A stretch of 64,000 nucleotides of DNA from Pachyseris speciosa (GCA_016490735.1 JAEMWC010000237.1:1-64000); one strand, 5' to 3'; positions 23,212-36,250 are shown, numbered from the stretch's first letter. Notes: a model not told the origin generated them from the sequence alone. A program made the numbers and translations.

Positions 23212-24838
23212 GAGGGGGGTGAATAGGTTCGCCGATCGGCGGATTTGGCTAAAAAAAACTACTCAGATTTCGGATTTTGAGAATACATTTTGCGGATTGG
23301 CGGATTTTGAACGCTCAGCGGATCACGGATTTCTTCAATATTTAAGCGTGGATTATGGATTTTGTTTGCTTTGAAGTGCGGATCGCGCAACTTAACTTGG
23401 TGGTCTGTTTCAATTTTTCCTGCCTGACCTTAGAACTAGACTAGATTAAGCAAAGGACACAATTGCCTGAAAAAATCCACCTTCGAGCATAAAACAACCC
23501 AATTGGCCCATAAGATGCCAAATCAAGTACCATTGACTACCACACCGGCCAAAACCGGCCAGAACCACATCCCTTGTACCGCTTGTGACGTCATTAGATT
23601 TAATGCTCGTGGACAACTTTTACATGTAGCATGTGTGGGGGGAAGAGATCTTTCAAACCATACCCGAATGAGCACGATTCCGTCAAACAGGCCGGAGAAA
23701 ACGCGAAACAACCAAGTGACGTTGAGCCGAAAATTTGAATGAAAATCTTGTTCCACTACGCACCTGCACTTCCTTCCTATGATCCTAAGAGTTTTCCACA
23801 AATCTGTTCCCACCGAAGGAAAATGCCCAGCAAGAGAGAAAGAAAGCGAGACAAGAAAAGCGAAAGGTAGAAGGAGAGGGGGCAGTGAAACTTTTCAACC
23901 CTGTGCATGCCGGCCGATCTTGGAAAGCTAATATCAAGGAACAGAAGGGAGCGTTGAACTCCACCAGGAAACAGAGTTTTGGGAAGTTTTGGTTCTTTTT
24001 GGCTAGATTCTGGCCAGAAAATGGCTCGACGATCTTCAAAAGGTGTTTTTCGGCAAAATGCATGGTAGTTAAAGGGATAATACATCTTTGACCTACAATG
24101 TAATAGGACTCCAGAAAACTTTAGGATCCCAGGATCTCGCCTTCTGGCCAGACAAAAAGCCATTGTCCTCACCAGACGACCACGTGTACCATCGGCACGG
24201 TCAACATGGAGGGTCAGGTCATTGAGACAAAGACCATCGATTGCGTCGCATTTTTTTACCGAGAAGGTGCCAAAGGCGATGACTTCCTTCATAAAAACAA
24301 GTTTCGGTGCTGCGTCGATTCCAGCAATTGGAAAAGCGTAGTAAAACTACGCGAGCATATGAGGTTAACACGGATTGCTATGTTTTATACGACGAGACTT
24401 CTGTTGTCTTTAGATTAGATTTCTTTAATGACTACAAAACAGTGGTCTTGGTGGGGATTAAACCTTAGATTTCGCTACACTCTTTTAAGCATCGGTAACT
24501 TGACGTTTCAAAGACCTGTAGGAACCTGTCCTCTGATTGATTCGAAAAGACCTAAAACGTAACCCAAATACAAAAATGCACGCTGTCCTAATGACACTAG
24601 GTTTCAAATGTCAGCAGCAAACATTTTAATCTCAGAGCGATGGGGACGCGCGCAAGCGCGAGGATGTCCTTCCTTTATTTGTTTTGCATCTCGAGCTCGC
24701 GTGTAACACTTCGCGACGTGCCTAGTTGGCTTTCTTGTCGCTGCGGATTCGGATTTTTGTAAAAATATCCGCGGATTGGCGGATTTTGCGAAAATTAGCA
24801 CGGATCGAGGGATTGGCTGACCCCTATTCCCTCCCCTC
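23212..24838. mobile_element. hAT-like DNA transposon, 1.6 kb, non-coding
   Basis: Ends GAGGGGGGTGAATAGG and CCTATTCCCTCCCCTC are inverted. TATCAT (or TATCATGA, depending on where the end is drawn) flanks both sides. The subterminal regions repeat GCGGATTGGCGGATTTT. Copy 1 has the uninterrupted site near 990-1000. No transposase seen; the frames at 23503-24418 have no recognisable content. Confidence 0.78.
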
Positions 24839-24844
24839 TATCAT

Positions 24845-27440
24845 GATATGGCCGTCTTGTCATTGACCGACCTTTGTCACCAGCATCCATGTTCAAACGT
24901 CAACAAATCTCATATTTTCTCTTCTTTGCTAAGAGGAGCAAAGCACTATGTTCAACGGACTTCATCAAACGTCTACATTCTCACACTTCATTTTGCTAAA
25001 AGGAAAGCACCATCACAAGAAAGAACTGCTCAGTTGCTTTCGGCAGTTTCAATGGCCGCATACTTCGTAGAGTACTATATATGTATACCGAGGAAACAGC
25101 ACAAACGGCATTACGGGAAAGGCCACGTTTTGGAAATTGCTTAAACGTGAAACTTGAGGAGCATAATTAGAAAAGCTACATTGCTTCCTCCTTGAAAAAT
25201 ATACAAGATCTTAGTAACTGAGAAAAAAGCGGTCTAACAACACAGCATGGTGGAGTAGCTGGAGTGCTTAGTTTCTTCCCAGATCGCTTTTATCATACGC
25301 TCCCGTGTTTTCGAGCTCACTTTGTTTACGTCTGGCCTCTTTTTTGTTTCTTTGTTTTTTTTGTATGGTTGGCTAGTTCGAGATGACATTTGTATCAACA
25401 AATGTCAGTTATTTTTAGACAACTTGAACAATACATAGCCAGTCAGCTGCGCTTCAAATTATGCGGTATTCTGTGATCGTTTTTTTTTTTTTTTAATCTT
25501 TTCTTCTTTCAAAAATTTTTTTGGGTCCAGTATTGGTTAGATGATAGCGCCTGCCTCTTAACCGAAGAGTTACAGGTCAACCGAAACCAAATCATATCCT
25601 AAAGTGGCGACTAACCGTTGATTACGTTAGCATTTGGTTTTCGATGCCCTCAGATCGGAAAAAGTAAACATTGTGAGGGGCGAAGGAAGATGTGTCAATC
25701 TGAATATGATGGTCAGGTTAGTCAACGTATAGTCGACGTCTCAAATTGAGTCGTAAGAACAGATTACGTGTTATTACACGGGATGGCCAAAGGCAGACCG
25801 CGTTGAGGTTTCGGTCGAATTTCGTTTTTTTCATCGTAGCCACAAATTGCAAAGCTTTTTTAAAGTTTCCCGTATCCCACGGGAAGTCTCTAGAGAATGG
25901 TTCGATTTCATTGGCTCTCAAGAAAACCGTGTGATTTCATTGGCTTTTCATCATGATGGAATCACGTGCCAGGTCAAGGTGGAAAACTACTGCGACAGTC
26001 TTGGGGAGTGGTAGAGAGAAGGGGTTAGTCACCCGTATGGAAGATCAAATTTCAAATTAAAATGGCGGCCGCTTATTGCCCGGGTGAATTTTCAAGATAG
26101 CAGTATGCCGGTCTTAGAAGGGAAACACAGCTTTTCGAAACAGTAAATCGGAAGAAAAAGTTCTAAGAAACACTCGACAGCTAGAACAGTGGAAATTGGT
26201 CAGTTCATAGCGAAGAAATCCCTCTTCGAGGACTGTGGTTTTAGAGAGGCAGACGAAAATGGATCTTTCCGCCAGAATGGATCTTTCTCGCCAGAATTTT
26301 AGACTTAATCCGAATCGTTTGGGCTCTTCTTGGAATCCACCTTCCCAAAAATTACAGGATTTAATGTGAATTTTTACGGTGTTTTATCTTAAATTCACCG
26401 ATTCGTTCTATTCAAAGCAATTCATTTAGGGCCTGACTAAACTAGGAAACATTGTTGCAGAAACATTGTTGCGGATACAAATGTTTCCCAGTTTAGCCGC
26501 GCGAGAAACATTTGTCGCAGAAACAAATTTTGTGTTTCGGGAACAAAAAATGTTTTTAACTTTCGTCCAAAAACATTTTTTCTTCCCAGACACAAATTTT
26601 GTTTCCACAACAAATGTTTCCCGCGCGGCTAAACTGGAAATTTGTTTCGTCAACAATATTTCCTAGTTTAGCAGGGCCTTTAGCGAACTTTGCAAGAAAC
26701 TGGTCAAATGAATTGTACTTCAAAGTAACTCGTAGGATTCGCTTTGTTCGCCTTCGCGTACATTTACTTATTGAACGCGTTTGGTTTTTTGGCATAGATA
26801 CAGGCTGAATTATTTTTTTTTTCTTTAGGAAAACTTATTGTCTGTTTTTATGTGTCTTTTTTTCTCAGAATTTTTTAATTTTCCTCGATCTATGTCAACA
26901 ACCAGAATCGTAGCAAAATCCTAGCTGATCAAAATCAAAATCCTAGCTATCACGCGATAGAAATCTCGAGCTCATGATCTAATTGTTAAATATTTGGTCG
27001 GTAAAAAATCACTAAGACATCACACCAGCCCGGTGTAAGATAATATAATTATACAAAACATGCCAGTGGTAACCAAAAAAGTTTTCATCAAATTAATCAT
27101 AACGTCAACCCCATTGTGTTACATTTTTTCTCCAAGGTTCAAGTTACACCGTTTGTAATACTGTACTCGATCCATGTTTGTATTTCCTCTTTTGGCTGCT
27201 CATTCAAACGGATTGTACCTCTCGCTAGCCGTTCAAAGTTATTGGACGGTTATTGCATCACGAATTGAGAGATGAATCAGTCAAGTAGAGTCTTAGCAGG
27301 GAATTGTAATACTCGTGACAAGAAATTATTACTCCCGTTAGTATGAAGGTAAAATCTACAGGAAATTGCCCATATTGGTTCGCAGCAGTAAGCAGAGTAA
27401 CTTATCGAAAAAAAAACAATACTTCCCACGATCTTCTGAT
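24845..27440. other. Non-coding part of duplication copy 2
   Basis: 24905-25780 matches 2100-3000 and 27245-27440 matches 3080-3290. The roughly 1.46 kb between (25780-27240) has no counterpart in copy 1 and includes the MITE at 26429-26678. No gene supported. Confidence 0.5.
26429..26678. mobile_element. Palindromic MITE, second copy
   Basis: Same family as 1464-1727: GGCCTGACTAAACTAGGAAAC at the left, CTAGTTTAGCAGGGCC at the right, with mirrored GGAAACA words inside. About 250 bp. Confidence 0.8.
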
Positions 27441-28263
27441 TTTTAGCGGAGCTCCGCGCGCCAAAGGCGCGCGCGCCGAGAACCATGAGTAAGAAAATAT
27501 GGTAACCCATCTGTCTAAGAAAATTTGGTTATGACGTCACCGTATGACCGACCGACCGTACGTACGTCCGCCCTTCCATGTATGCCAATATGAAATGGCA
27601 CTGAGTTAACATACTAGTAATAATAATAATAATAATTAATAATCCAACATGGCGGCTATATGCCAACTGAAGAGCCAGTTTACAGCGTACATCTTTAATT
27701 TTGGACATCCATGTTATGGTCAACTGACACTTGTCAAAACAAGGTATCCGCTGACCAGTAGCACGTGACCATATCGTGGGCTCAAGTTTAAAGCTTACCA
27801 AGGGCAGCTGTTTTTTGAAGTTGACCGCTGACCAGGTACTGGTTTTTGATTGAATCGCAGGCTCAAGTCAGGTTAATTTAACCAAAACGAGACACCCAAG
27901 CCAAAACGAGGCTTAATTTTCCGCGCACTTTCTGTGGCTCGAGATTTCACATTTAGTGGTTTCTTCATTTTGACCAAAACTACTTCATCCTCTTCGAAGC
28001 TTGTCTCTTTATTCGCGTAAAAGGCATAAAAATCAAGAACTAGTTAACAGATACTCCGGAAGGAGAATTGTCAAGTGATAAAAACTTCAAAAGGAAGGGC
28101 AGAAGATTTGTCTCAGGAAACGCTTAAAACTTGGATTGACTTGCATGACGCCCGGCTTGTGTTGTTGGAAAAACAAAATGATTCAACGCTTCAAGGGCTT
28201 TCACTTTACCGCGGCATCTTGCAGCTCAATAAGAAAGGTCACTTAACAGTGCACCGGCATTAA

Positions 28264-29741
28264 GGTGGTCTTATACCAAACACCACTTTTTCCCCAAAAT
28301 CAAACTCTTTCAGAAGAAAGCCCCACCATGCAACTCGTTGCCATGAGTGATGACAAAAACAATGGTGTTTAAGTGCTTGGTTACCATGGCAACAGAACAA
28401 ACTTTTGTAAGATCTCTTTAAAAGTGCTTCTTTTCTTAAACAAAAATGAGCAAAAGCACTTACTCAGTGAGGCAAGAAACAATTTTGTAAAGGTTATGCT
28501 TGTATTGATCTAGGTACTGAACCTAAACTTGAAGACTGACTCTGCTTATTTGCAGAGAGAAAAATCTTCAAAGTTTCACTTTGCCAGAAAAGGGTGTTTT
28601 TAGCCTGGACTTACAATCTGTCTTTTGCAAGGTATACAAGAACAATTTAACGGATTGGCTTTATTTTGGTTCATTGCCTAGAGGCTTTATCTACCTTGAA
28701 TTTCAACCCAAACAAGCTAGTACAAGTAAAAGCATGGGAAGAGATTAGTGTTTGCAATTTACAAATTCCATGCCAGTTTCAAATTTCAAACCTGCATAGG
28801 GTCAATAAAAAAATTGCTGTAGTCAGGTTTTGCCATCTTTTCTAGCAATATCAGTGCAAAAGTGTTTGTTACACATGAAGCAAAGGGAAAAAAATCAAAC
28901 AGGCATGACAATGCACTTCTCTAGCAAACTAATAGCATAACGATGAGATGTAAGCAACACATCAGCTCAAAACTAGTGCAAGAATGAAATGAAAATCTTA
29001 CCTCGCAAACGAACAGTCTGGACAAATCTTTTTTCAACTAAATCCTTTATTTAGAGAGTAAACATTACAAAACAGCTCTTCTGCTTCACATTAAAGAGAA
29101 AGTGTGAGGATAAAAGGCAAGCAATGGCTCTCGCAGCTCCCTTTTTATCAGCAACCTCAACCAAGCAGGCAAACAGCAAGAATCTGCCCCTGTTGCATCC
29201 TGGGAGATTCCACATATCTTTGAGCGGAAAAGACTCCTCCGAAACAATTTACCATTTTCTTTTAGGTCTCAGACCAGGCTTCAATCCTGCATCAAAAGTT
29301 GTTCGGGTACCGTCAGCATTCAGTGAAACTTCCGCCAGTGAAGATTGGAGCCTGGTGAGACAAGGTACATCTGTTTTTAGGCCCCTTGTCCACGAACAAC
29401 TGTCAGCAGATTAAAGCGAGCATTCGAACAAAGTTTGTTGTATTCGCAGTGCCAATAAGCGGTTCTTTGGAAATGGCAAGGTTTAAGCCTTCTCAGCCCT
29501 TGATGATGAGCTCCGGCACCAGCAAATGACCCAAAACACAGTAATTTAGGGCACTTTTGACACATTCCAGGCTAAATTCTGTAAATGATTCGGCCGACCA
29601 GAGAGTGAATTCAAATGAGCCGAGTATAGCCATGTGACCAGCTGTCACGTGACACGATACATGCATAACAATATCCATTCCTTTATCAAAGTGTTTGAAG
29701 AAATAAGAGTTTTAATACCCCCGTATATTTTCTAGACCACC
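28264..29741. mobile_element. TTAA-flanked element, non-autonomous, 1.5 kb
   Basis: TTAA at 28260-28263 and 29742-29745 flanks inverted ends GGTGGTCTTATA and TCTAGACCACC. A GGTGG start after TTAA is shared with the coding element at 51536-56260, although the sequences diverge after about six bases. No transposase was found inside. It interrupts an unassigned open frame that starts at 28075. Confidence 0.75.
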
Positions 29742-29947
29742 TTAATGGAAGGAACGAAAAGCTCAAAATTAGTGGAAGAAGTTCTTTCTTTGGACAAACC
29801 GTTTGTTATTTTTCCCGATGCGTATTTCAAGTGGTACTAACCTCTACAACACAGGTGACTGAATAAAATTAATTGAAGCTTTACATGTCATTTAATCGTT
29901 GTTACTTTTGTTCAGGAATGAAATTTGTATTTTTCTCTCGACTAGAT

Positions 29948-30856
29948 GGGCGTTTTCCATTTACCAAAAAATTCCGCAAATTTCGATGGGAAATGACCAT
30001 CGGTGAAGAACGTGTTCCATTTGACAAACGTTCCATTCATTCCCAGGCTCCACACTTTCCCGCTAAACTTACAAAAGGCAACAAAGATGTCCTAAACGAA
30101 ACTGTAGAGTTGTCTATGTAAGAAGGTCTTTTAAATTGAGAAGACGATGATGACACTCCTATCCTCGCAGCGGTTGCAGCTTATATGAGGCGCGATCATC
30201 GCCGAAACGAAGGGTTTTTCAAAAATATATTGCCACGATATTTCATCGATCAATATTTACAAGCCACTTCAGGGCGACTCGAGGCGGACCCTTTAAACTT
30301 AATGCAGGGAAATGAAGCCACTGGAAGATTCCTCAGCGATACTCTTATTGGTTGTATGGCAAAGCCGCACTTAAAACGCCTCCTGTGAAAGGAAAATAAC
30401 GAAAGACATTGTTTAATTTCAGATGCAAAGTATTACGCGGGAAACAATCGGAATTAACTTACTCAAAGAACTCTCGCGCAAAATTTAATGTTTTCTTCAA
30501 TAAATTCTGCTTACCATTGGTATACATCACACAATTGCGACTCATTAACGTATGAAGATCGGGTGCTAGCCCATGACACACGGGGCATTCGTATAAAACT
30601 ATTCGAGGTGACCGAAGAAGGAGCCGCTATCTTACCAAAAATATGGCCGTGAAAGACCTGGAACTGGTGAAACCTTGTGAAACTCGTAAATGGAACACGC
30701 AGTTTCCATCGGAAAGTTTCCAACGGGAAAACAGGACTACCTTTTCAGAAGTTCCGTTTATTTCGGAAATTTTCCATTGGAACGAACCAAAAACATGTGT
30801 TCCATTTATATCCCAACCGGAATTTCCGGAATTTCTTGGTAAATGGAAAACGCCCG
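29948..30856. mobile_element. DNA element with GGGCGTTTTCCATTTACC termini
   Basis: Inverted ends GGGCGTTTTCCATTTACC and GGTAAATGGAAAACGCCC, with GAT on both sides (29945-29947 and 30857-30859). Several internal TTCCATTT and GGAAATTTTCC words mirror each other. Unassigned reading frame at 30185-30388. Confidence 0.78.
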
Positions 30857-30859
30857 ATA

Positions 30860-31486
30860 TCAATAATCTCTACTCGTTTTTAACGCAAAGAATTAGCTAG
30901 TTGAATTGTTTGTTTGATTTGTTGTTTTCCTTGCAAGCGAACGAGTGTTATTACTCCGTATGGCTGCCTGTTTTCAGCGGTTTTTCGACGTCGGTGCCTC
31001 CTCATCAGCGTTAAAAAACTTTTGCCCTTATCTTAATAACACGTAATCGCAATGAGTCCTCGTAAAATTAAGCATTTAGCCCGGGGCAAACAATCAAACA
31101 CTTCATCCAACGTCGTCTTGGAAGAGCATGTTTGACCGTTTAGCCGCCTCTCTCAACTTTCCATTGAAGTGGCTTTCATTTTCATCCGATATTTCGCTCT
31201 ACGAACAAATGTTTGATTGTTCAACCCAGCCAAGAAAGTGCACAGTCAGTATAAAGCAAACCAAATGAAGCACTTAACGTCAAAATTTAAGTGATAACAC
31301 GCAAAAATCGTCCTGTGTACTTGCAGAGGTTTCTCGCCGGCAGAGACCTCTGCTAGCAAGGAAATTGTTTGTCGGCTAGTCGCCCAACGTTATGTTTGTC
31401 AAACACATTGTTTAGGAAAATGTTTGATCGTTTGTTTAGTTGGGGCTCTAGTATTACTTGTGTTTTGCGCGAAGAGCACAAATTCA

Positions 31487-31526
<40 letters not shown>

Positions 31527-31820
31527 TCTTGGCCCCATGCGATTACCTATCCGAAATTTAAGCTTATCTCAAAACTGCTTAGCAATTTGTATTAAGTTAC
31601 TACGAAATATGTTTGTTACTTGTCTAATTTCCCCACCTTCTCCAAAGAAACCTACGAGCCCAGGCATCGTAATTTGTTTTCTTCAGTGTAATGTCTTGTT
31701 ATTCTGTGGTTTGCGAATTGCGGTCAATTCCTGTTGACTGCTCTAAACACAAAATATTGGGGCAAGAAAAGCCATGCGAAGTTGCTAGATACAAGTAAAT
31801 AAAATAGTATTAAACAATGG
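30860..31820. other. Right part of the 4.4 kb element, nothing recognised
   Basis: No gene, tandem repeat or further inverted repeat was noticed. Confidence 0.4.
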
Positions 31821-31928
31821 AGCTCCGCTTTTAGGCTTGGCTAAATCTGTATATTAATTCTTCCTTCCTTACACTGAATACTCATATAGTAGTCTTTAAA
31901 AGGAGCTTGTTCTTAAACCACGTTGATA

Positions 31929-31952
31929 GAGCGCTTTTCAATTGAGTGTCGT

Positions 31953-31984
<32 letters not shown>

Positions 31985-32203
31985 AGAAGTAAGCAGTGCA
32001 ATGAGCCAATCAGAATACGAAGCAATTACATGTAGCCGGCGCAAAGCGCGGGAAAATACAAGCGTGCAAGTTTCGATTGGTTCTGGTTTTGCTTCTCATT
32101 GGTTGAGAAAGAAGCGCGAGTTTTCCTGGCCAATCACAGAGCGAAGCAATGCAAAACCAAAGCAAAACCATAATTACTTTCGACACTCAATTGAAAACCG
32201 CTC
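31929..32203. mobile_element. Mariner-type (TA) MITE, 275 bp
   Basis: The ends GAGCGCTTTTCAATTGAGTG and its near-complement are flanked by TA at 31927-31928 and 32204-32205. Copy 1 preserves the empty site (TGATATCT at about 3372). The TA duplication fits Tc1/mariner. Confidence 0.85.
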
Positions 32204-32750
32204 TATCTGCAATATTAATCGTACGATGAACGTCCTCTTCGTTTGTTTGCCACTCAAGTCCTGTTGAATAACAACACGAAATGCCAATCAACGGAATATA
32301 GTGCCTACATTTACTCACAAACTAAGCTTATTACCTCAAGGTACTTCAAGGTACAATATAGTATTGTCACCAATATAGTATTGTCACCAGAGAGAAAAGA
32401 CTATTTTCAAAACACAGCTGGGTAAATGTAGCAATGACAAAAGCATCTGAAACACGCCAGTTTTAAACCCCATTTTTTGGTTCCGTCGCACTTTTTCTTC
32501 AATTTTTTACTGATTTTGTTTTGTTGTTACGGGTAGATTCGCCCTACAGGATACCTGGACACCTGTAACAAATAATTATTTAGTCGATGCTTTGCGAAAA
32601 TGTCGTTATTGACTTCTTTAATGAAATTGTCTTTCACAACTTAAATTTTCTCTTCTTGGATGTAAGAATTTCTACAACTTGTAATTGTTTTTTTTGTTTA
32701 TTCTCTTATTGCGTCGACAATTCAGAGACATGAACTTGTAAGCTTTTTAA

Positions 32751-34003
32751 CCCATTGACTACCAGCCGTTTTTATGTTTTCGGAGTGATTTTCCACCTAT
32801 AAACGATCCATAGCATTTCGCGACTCTATATTTTAACTACCATGGAAAAGTGATGCTGTCCTAAGGCACTGGAGGCTCAAGGTTTCTGAAAACGTCATTC
32901 TGACGTAGCTATTATTAACCGTGGAGCTACAAAAACGGCCCAAGTTCGATTTGCTGGCGATTTTTGCTAAGTTTACAGCCATTTTTCATCTTTAGTGGCT
33001 GCCTGATGAGCATCATTAAGCGTGACGGTAGCTAAGAGTCCACTTTCTCAAAGAATCGAGCAAGGTGATGTACTTTGTTGTCGAATTTGGCTTATTACTC
33101 GACGAACTGGGAATTTGGCAGGTCGGACACTTAGTACTGAAAACGTAAAGCTTGTGGGATGTGGCTGGAGTGACAAGGATATACCTCACAAATTAATGTG
33201 ATTTGGTAAGCTGAAGCCACTCACACCACTCACCAGCTTACCTGATGAGGCCTAACATGGCTGCTAATGCTTGGGCTCAATCTTTGCTTTGGTAGATTTA
33301 AGGGGTAATGCCCGCTACCATGTGGCCTTAGTGCCTTTAGAGTGGCTTCAGCTTACCAAATCACATTAATTTGTGAGGTATACACTTAGTACCTTTGGGA
33401 CTCGACTATTACTACCGCTGCATATTTTGGAATTTGTGAGCACTGAAGATGACCACAAGCACGATTTTTTGGCGGTAGGTCGGAGTGGCTGTAGACTTAG
33501 TTTATTTGTGAAAGAATTGGGGGAAGGAACGGACGCTGTCAAAAATTCTCGTTATTTCCCAGCATGCAATGCGGTCGAGATGTTGAAAATGGCGGAAAGG
33601 CCCGAATGCACTGGAACAAAAGGCTCTATCTACGCTCGGGAGTAGAATATGAACAAAAAAGTCATTTCTAAGCTAGAACAAGGACTGAATTTTGTTATGA
33701 TGGTTGAAGTTTGGTTTTTCGACGATGATTTCTTTTAAAAAGATAAAGGCAAAAAGGTGCATTTTCGTCGTTTGTCTTTGACGTTAAAAACGGTCAGCTT
33801 GGTTCTTGTCCAAACTCAAAAGGCCATATTTGGTAAATATCGCTATGTTTCTTGCGTTTATTGGATATCCAAATTTAAAGGACATTCCATTTCGTGCTCA
33901 CAACTGACAGTTAAGGCAATATTCGTGCGAATGAGAAAGTTGCAACGTTTTGAAGCATGGGAGTCTTGTGCGGCCGGTTTTGGCCGGCACGGGTGCCAAT
34001 GGG
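32751..34003. mobile_element. piggyBac-like non-autonomous element, 1.25 kb
   Basis: CCCATTGACTACCAGCC at the left and GGTGCCAATGGG at the right are flanked by TTAA at 32747-32750 and 34004-34007. Copy 1 has a single TTAA in uninterrupted flank at about 4148. CCC termini with TTAA fit piggyBac. No intact transposase; frames inside are short and unassigned. Confidence 0.82.
33181..33381. mobile_element. Fold-back MITE nested in the piggyBac-like element
   Basis: Perfect inverted arms of about 41 bp (ATACCTCACAAATTAATGTG outward) with a 115-bp loop. Confidence 0.8.
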
Positions 34004-34131
34004 TTAAAGAAAGCGCAGAAAATTTCAAAACTTAAGAATGCGCGCATGGCAATTCTCACGACAAGATGTAGCATAGGAGATGTAAGTCAAAAATAGTTTC
34101 AAAATCAAGATATGTGGCTGCAATCCACAGT

Positions 34132-34251
34132 CTTATCCTGTGCATCGTAAAAGCCTTTTACGATGTTCAGGATAAGATATGTTACACCCCCTGGAGTTTA
34201 AGCCAGTATTAGTGCTTTATACCGTATAAAGCACTACTACTGGATTTAACT
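34132..34251. repeat. Cluster of two local palindromes absent from copy 1
   Basis: 34132-34176 and about 34195-34251 are each inverted duplications of sequence present only once in copy 1 (about 4338-4395): CTTATCCTG-catcgtaaaa and TATAAAGCACTA-ctactgg. See findings. Confidence 0.7.
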
Positions 34252-34597
34252 CCCGGGGGGGGGGGGGCTGCCTTATATGGGCTATATAGGTATGTGCGGC
34301 CCCAAAGGGTATGGGTTTTTTTTTGACGTTTTGGTCTGAAATAGGGTATAGTTTGTGCACTCTTGTCTTGAATTCGGTGTGTCTTTTAGAAGAAGCTACT
34401 TCTTCATCTTTAGCCGATAAGACCATCAACAAAAGCCCTTCTTTTTTGTCTTTTAATTATGTTTACGCCAAATGTGTACGTGAAATAGGTCTGAAATAGG
34501 GTAGGGAAAATCGCAGATTTTGGTCTAAAATAGGGTAAGGGTTTCAGGAAGCGGGACGCACACCCCCACCCATTTTTTTCTGGGAATACCCCCCGGG
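34252..34597. mobile_element. MITE with G-run/C-run ends
   Basis: Starts with CCCGGG and a run of G, ends GGGAATACCCCCCGGG, and repeats TGAAATAGGGTA internally. Absent from copy 1. Target duplication not clear. Confidence 0.6.
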
Positions 34598-34599
34598 CT

Positions 34600-36250
34600 T
34601 AAACTCTCATGAAAATATTGCTGAACATCTAGATATTCAATAAAAAAAAAAAAAAGACCTAGCAACGTACCTCTATTGATTGAGTCGTTGAATCCACATG
34701 AGAACTGAAAGATAAACCATTAACTCCACGGATCACCTAGTCAAAAGCGAAAGCTGGAGGAGTAAATATTGAAAATAAATATTTAAAGTCAGGCATGCAA
34801 TGATGACATGCGATCAGTTCATTTGCATAAGAGAAGCAGATGCACAGTATGAAAACGAGGTTAAATCTGTAAGCAAGGAGCGAATGAATAAGACTTTTTT
34901 TTTAATTCATGTCACGTTGTCTGATGCAATCCTTGCATTATAAGTCATATGGTTGTTAGTTTGAATCCACATTTGCCAAAAAAACTCAAAACCATCCCGT
35001 CGGGAAAAATCGATACAGTTATTTTCGCCAAATTGTTAACGCGAAAGTAAACGAAAGCTACTTTGGGGGTCTGAAAACTACAGCAGAAACTAAAAGTCCA
35101 TATATTTCGCATCTAGCTGACCTATTTTCTGTTCTACAGCTTGGCCCCTCTGTGCTAGCAGTGCAAATGGGATTTAATCACCGTTGTTCACAGCGCTCAG
35201 ACCTGAGACACCCTTATTACCTCACCCAAGAACCATCATGACCTCCTTCATATTATCCACAATATCTTGTCCTCTTCACTGGCTGGTGAGAGCTTTAAAC
35301 GTTTCTTAGGACTTCTGGGATATCAAAGACGAAAATGATGCTTCACAAACTTTGAAATGCTGCCTCGTTGCGGCGCTTGCAAGGAGCAAAGGCAGAAAGA
35401 CTTACGCTCCAATGCCCCTCTTGGAAAAGGGAAAAGCTGGCAAAGCACTTCATGGATGAGACTGGGACCGAGTGTCACGGTGTGAGGTGTTTGTGGGAAC
35501 ATAAAAACAACATGCGTTTTCTCTTCATCCCATTCTCGTCTAGGTTTTGAGAAGGGTTGTGCTCTCGAGCATCCATAAAGGGGCTGCTAGCGGTGTACGG
35601 GTTTGGTTCCCAACTTGCCGAGTTCCCACGCGGTTTACAAATCTGCATGTGTAAGGTGTGATGCTTGCTATGTCGTTAAAACCATCAGGGCAGATAAACC
35701 AAGGCTCGCAATCATTTGTTTTCGGACCGTATTTCTCACATTTATAGACAAGAAAAGGATGCTAATCCGTGCACGAAACTATGTTTTGAGGCCTGCTTCT
35801 CTACCTTGGTCTCGGTCCCGGCAAATAGGATGAGAGTGACCTTTGCTGACTAAACATTTGAAACATGTTAAGTGAAGTTATTAATTTGTCATTCTACATT
35901 CTGCATTACTGTTATTTTCCTTTCGTTTACCTTATTTTTGTTGTTGCATTTGCTTCGCCCATTTAACTTGTGATCAAGATTTCCTTGTTATTTAAGTTGT
36001 ACAATTATGTTTAATTTGCGAAATGCTGACCATAAATCCTGAAGCATCCTAGACATGTCTTCTACACAACTTAAACGCTTCGTCATCTATCTTAAATGTT
36101 AAAGTCTGTTCTTACTGCACGCAGGTCACTGATAAACAAGTTACTTTCAAGGTCTAACAAAGAGAAATGAATAGCACTCCTCAGAGAGAATGGCAATACG
36201 CTCTTACCAGCTTTATTTGATACTATTCAATGTGTAATGCATTCTATATG
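34600..36250. other. Non-coding 3' flank of P450 gene B, conserved with copy 1
   Basis: Aligns with 4400-5350 and 7907-8900 of copy 1. It shows the empty sites for the LINE (about 35590), the Harbinger-like element (35652-35654) and the Mutator-like MITE (about 35823-35831) of copy 1. No gene. Confidence 0.6.

Larger units (their letters stand above)
27446..31828. mobile_element. 4.4 kb element with GCGGAGCTCC termini, host of nested insertions
   Basis: The ends GCGGAGCTCC and GGAGCTCCGC are perfect complements, flanked by TTTTA on both sides (27441-27445, 31829-31833). Copy 1 lacks the whole block between about 3300 and 3310. It encloses two other elements (28264-29741 and 29948-30856). Coding remnants at 28075-28263 and 30185-30388 are not recognised. 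Superfamily not assigned. Confidence 0.7.

Noticed and set aside
23503..24418. Cluster of overlapping frames on both strands inside the hAT-like element
   Set aside because: None has recognisable motifs, and they overlap each other antisense; they look like chance frames.
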